In this document: positions 61,936 through 64,000 of the stretch, piece after piece
How the letters are laid out: the number at the start of each line of letters is the position of its first letter
Position numbering within the stretch: the stretch's first letter is position 1
Origin: Algicoccus sp048820935
GTDB lineage: Bacteria > Pseudomonadota > Gammaproteobacteria > Burkholderiales > Burkholderiaceae_B
Assembly (NCBI RefSeq): GCF_048820935.1
Contig: NZ_JBMERD010000003.1
Coordinates: 186,001-250,000 of the forward strand
DNA length: 64,000 nucleotides
Direction: 5' to 3'
Notes under the pieces: generated by a model
Databases searched by the model: none
What the model was told of the DNA's origin: nothing
What the model saw: only the letters and a program-made list of their open reading frames with translations
Position numbers and translations under genes: made by a program

Positions 61936-62058
61936 AATTGATTGAGGTTTGTCTGAGAAATTTTGACTGTTGTTATTACCAAGTTTGTTGGTTTTTCTGA
62001 ACGTCGTTGTTTTTTAATTGTTTGACGTTATTCATGATGAAAGCCAAAAAATCAGTTC

Positions 62059-62117
62059 AATACAAAACACGGTCTGAAGACGCGATGCATGTGCGTTGTC
62101 AGACCGTGTTTGTTTTT
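62059..62117 (+). repeat. 59-bp direct repeat, copy 2, containing a terminator
   Basis: Same sequence and direction as copy 1 (61209-61267), with two differences (GATGAAT to GATGCAT and GTATTT to GTGTTT). Copies start 850 bases apart and enclose the toxin-antitoxin pair. It ends 22 bases before the end of the outer-membrane gene (62140), so it is also placed as a terminator. Confidence 0.9.
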
Positions 62118-62139
62118 GGATTAGGAAGAACAGTGTGTG

Positions 62140-62955
62140 TTAGAACTGGTAGGCCAGTGTGGTGGCGACACTCAAGCCACGATCTTTGCTAGGTGAGCCG
62201 AAAGCTCGGTTGAAACCGACACCCAGACCCAAGGTTAAGTTGTCGATTGGACTGTAAGAAACGGCCAATTGGGTAAAGCCTTGGTTGTGGCTGCTGTAAT
62301 CGGCACTGGTTTCCAAACCGACTTCCATACCCAGTTTCCATTGTTCGTTGATGTTCCAGACAGGTGAGACGGAGACTGTCCAGAGGTGAGCGCGTTGATC
62401 ATCGACATCAATCACTTTGGCACGGTAGTTGCTGGTGTATTTCAAGTTGCCGTGCAGCTCGTATTTCTCTGTGGTGTAAGAACCAATCAAGGCCATTCCC
62501 CAGTTTGTACGGGCATTGCCAAGATCTTTGTTCTGGCTGCTTGTGGAAAGCGGCAAGATCAGTGTGGGTTTGATCGCGGCACTCCAGCCAGAATCGGGTT
62601 CACCCAAGAAGTTCCATTTCAGACCGAGCTCGGTGTTTTGCCAACCTTTGACGGGTGTGAGCTGGCGACTCACACCAATCGAGGCGTCCAGACGGTCGGT
62701 TAAACCGAACGTGAACGTGCCCGGAATGCTGCTGCCGTGACCAAAAACATCGACACGGTTGTCTTCTTCAAGGTCGAGTGACGTGGTGCGTTCATAGTTG
62801 TAACCCAGTTCAACTTCACCATGGTATTGGCCTTGTGTACCTGAGTCTTCGGTTTGGAGGGGAGAAAACGCAAAGGCATTTGCGCTTGTAGTGAGGATGC
62901 CCAGTGCGAGGGCGGTTTTTAACGGTTTAGCAATGAAGATTTTTTTGCAAAGCAT
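62140..62955 (-). CDS. Outer-membrane beta-barrel protein, MetA-pathway phenol-degradation-like family
   Basis: Exported protein of 271 residues. Signal peptide ends ANAFAFS region. The mature part is a series of amphipathic strands (GEVELGYNYERT, GTFTFGLTDRLDASIGV, QWKLGMEVGLETSADY, NLTLGLGVGFNRAF) ending with aromatic Phe (ATTLAYQF), the recognition signal for BAM-dependent insertion. The pattern fits the transporter family PF13557, phenol/MetA-type, whose members are of unknown or uptake function. No degradative genes flank it. No strong ribosome site at the start. Confidence 0.75.
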   Translation of the reverse strand: MLCKKIFIAKPLKTALALGILTTSANAFAFSPLQTEDSGTQGQYHGEVELGYNYERTTSLDLEEDNRVDVFGHGSSIPGTFTFGLTDRLDASIGVSRQLTPVKGWQNTELGLKWNFLGEPDSGWSAAIKPTLILPLSTSSQNKDLGNARTNWGMALIGSYTTEKYELHGNLKYTSNYRAKVIDVDDQRAHLWTVSVSPVWNINEQWKLGMEVGLETSADYSSHNQGFTQLAVSYSPIDNLTLGLGVGFNRAFGSPSKDRGLSVATTLAYQF

Positions 62956-63083
62956 GCTGTTACCAAATTTGAGAAGGATAAAATCTGCCCGTTCTGTGAT
63001 GACTGTTGTACGTTTGATTCAGTCATTTTGACGGGCAGAAAAATATTTTATCCTAAATAAAATTTACCTATAGGTTGGTTTCA

Positions 63084-64000
63084 TCATATAGTTCCTGGTG
63101 CATGAGTCACGATGGAACGCAGCGAGTCGTTGCGCACGGTCAGCTTACCAAACTCTGTTTTTGGGCGAGATAGGTTGGGTTGATGGGCAAATGCGTCCTC
63201 AAACTCTTTGGCAATTGCGAGTAATCGACCGTCTTTGTAAAGAGGGGCGATTATTTGCATTCCAAAGGGCATACCGGCCTCATCGAGTCCCATTGGCAAT
63301 GAGAGTGCGGGTTGTGTGCTGAGGGTGATCACGTAGGTCAATGCCAGCCACTGGTAGTAGTTTTGCATGGCCTGGCCTTCGATCGTATCGGCATACCAAG
63401 TTGTCCATGGGAATGGCGTCACAGGCGTGGTCGGTGACAGAATAATGTCGTATTTTTGAAAGGCTTGCGCGAACTGACGCATCAAGCGGGTTTGGGATAG
63501 ATGGGCTTTTGCGCGATCTGCCAAGGTCATGCGTTGCGCAAGTTCGAGATTGGCTCGAACATTGGGGCTTAGCGAGGCCAGATCGTTTTCACTGACAGAT
63601 CCCATTTGTGCGAGGAATCCTTCGGCGCGCAAGACATCAAAGGTTTCATGTGCATCAGGAAAATCAAAAGTCACTGGTTCACAGACATGCACGTGATCGG
63701 CAATGGCGCGCACACGCTGCATAAAGACGCGGCGAATCATGGGGTCGACCTGACAACAATCAAAGTCTTCGGTGTATCCAACTCTCAGTGCAGAGAGTTC
63801 GACGCGCCGTTGTGGCCAGACGGTGGCAGGATCAGCAGGAAATACGAGAGGATCGGCAGCATCGGCACCCATGCTTGCTGCAAAAAACAAGGCGGTATCT
63901 GCGACATCGCGTGCCATTGGACCGATGGTGTTGAGAACGGCCCAACCGAGTTTGCGTTGATCTTGACCAATGAAACCAGGTGAAGGTCGCATACCTACGA
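63084..64000 (-). CDS. Amidase-signature family hydrolase, C-terminal part (5' end cut by window)
   Basis: The minus-strand frame runs off the right edge; residues VGMRPSPGFIG at the edge and LNTIGPMARDVADTALFF follow the family's catalytic region (the Ser-cisSer-Lys triad lies beyond the window). The C-terminal half has YDIILSPTTPVTPFPW and ALSLPMGLDEAGMPFGMQIIAPLYKDGRLLAIAKEFE, characteristic of GatA-like amidases. About 305 residues are seen, so 150-200 are missing. The substrate is unknown. The 128 bases to the outer-membrane gene show nothing clear. Confidence 0.9.
   Translation of the reverse strand, partial: VGMRPSPGFIGQDQRKLGWAVLNTIGPMARDVADTALFFAASMGADAADPLVFPADPATVWPQRRVELSALRVGYTEDFDCCQVDPMIRRVFMQRVRAIADHVHVCEPVTFDFPDAHETFDVLRAEGFLAQMGSVSENDLASLSPNVRANLELAQRMTLADRAKAHLSQTRLMRQFAQAFQKYDIILSPTTPVTPFPWTTWYADTIEGQAMQNYYQWLALTYVITLSTQPALSLPMGLDEAGMPFGMQIIAPLYKDGRLLAIAKEFEDAFAHQPNLSRPKTEFGKLTVRNDSLRSIVTHAPGTI

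Overview
The window reads as chromosomal DNA of a betaproteobacterium, most likely a Burkholderiales/Alcaligenaceae-type organism of roughly balanced GC. This rests on gene content: two Bug-type tricarboxylate receptors, an aconitase tail, CaiB transferases, many enoyl-CoA hydratases and short-chain dehydrogenases, a molybdenum hydroxylase, a TRAP transporter and a HiPIP. I see no rRNA, tRNA, CRISPR array, prophage or plasmid backbone. The placement is inference from gene families, not a database match. Layout: 1-6.4 kb holds the end of aconitase, a Bug receptor, a PLP-homeostasis protein, an L,D-transpeptidase followed by a MepK-like murein hydrolase, a CopD-like membrane protein and an MscS channel. 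6.4-22.9 kb holds a nitroreductase, an IS605-type remnant, a second Bug receptor, acetate kinase, NudC, a DHA2 exporter, an enoyl-CoA hydratase, a GT-C-like membrane protein, an OmpR/EnvZ-like pair with a stop-interrupted third gene, a Spy-like protein, an MFS carrier, a family 9 glycosyltransferase, MetY and an SDR. 23.1-26.7 kb is accessory: a complete IS200/IS605 element (tnpA and tnpB divergent) next to a DUF262-DUF1524 nuclease of the GmrSD type. 27-33.8 kb carries two uptake systems: a betaine/proline-type ABC transporter (proXWV order) and a TRAP transporter. 33.9-46.3 kb is catabolic: XdhC, methylmalonate-semialdehyde dehydrogenase, three small exported proteins (glycine zipper, Rap1a/Tai-like, HiPIP), a CaiB / crotonase-like / selenoprotein-B-like operon, a lactate/malate-type dehydrogenase and a three-subunit molybdenum hydroxylase. 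46.3-64 kb holds an Atm1-type ABC transporter, an SLC13 carrier with RCK_C domains, a zinc-free MDR reductase, two flotillin-like FloA paralogues (one cut short), an NfeD protease, an aspartate dehydrogenase, a ChaN-like protein, a TPP-dependent decarboxylase, an atypical SDR, a RelE/HTH toxin-antitoxin pair lying between two 59-bp direct repeats, an outer-membrane protein and a truncated amidase.

How the genes work together: the TRAP and Bug receptors feed organic acids to CoA-dependent and oxidoreductive catabolism. XdhC is the expected maturation factor for the molybdenum hydroxylase, although it lies about 8 kb away. LdtD-like and MepK-like enzymes make and cut the same 3-3 peptidoglycan crosslinks. 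NfeD, FloA and a small membrane protein form a membrane-domain operon.

The parts most worth a second look are: the toxin-antitoxin cassette whose flanking terminator copies suggest insertion by duplication; the orphan 3' end of tnpB that keeps the guide-RNA scaffold region, alongside a complete TnpB elsewhere in the window; the three-gene CaiB operon with a crotonase-fold protein that lacks the usual glutamates; and an SDR without its Tyr-Lys active site. No single locus is proven to be a new system.
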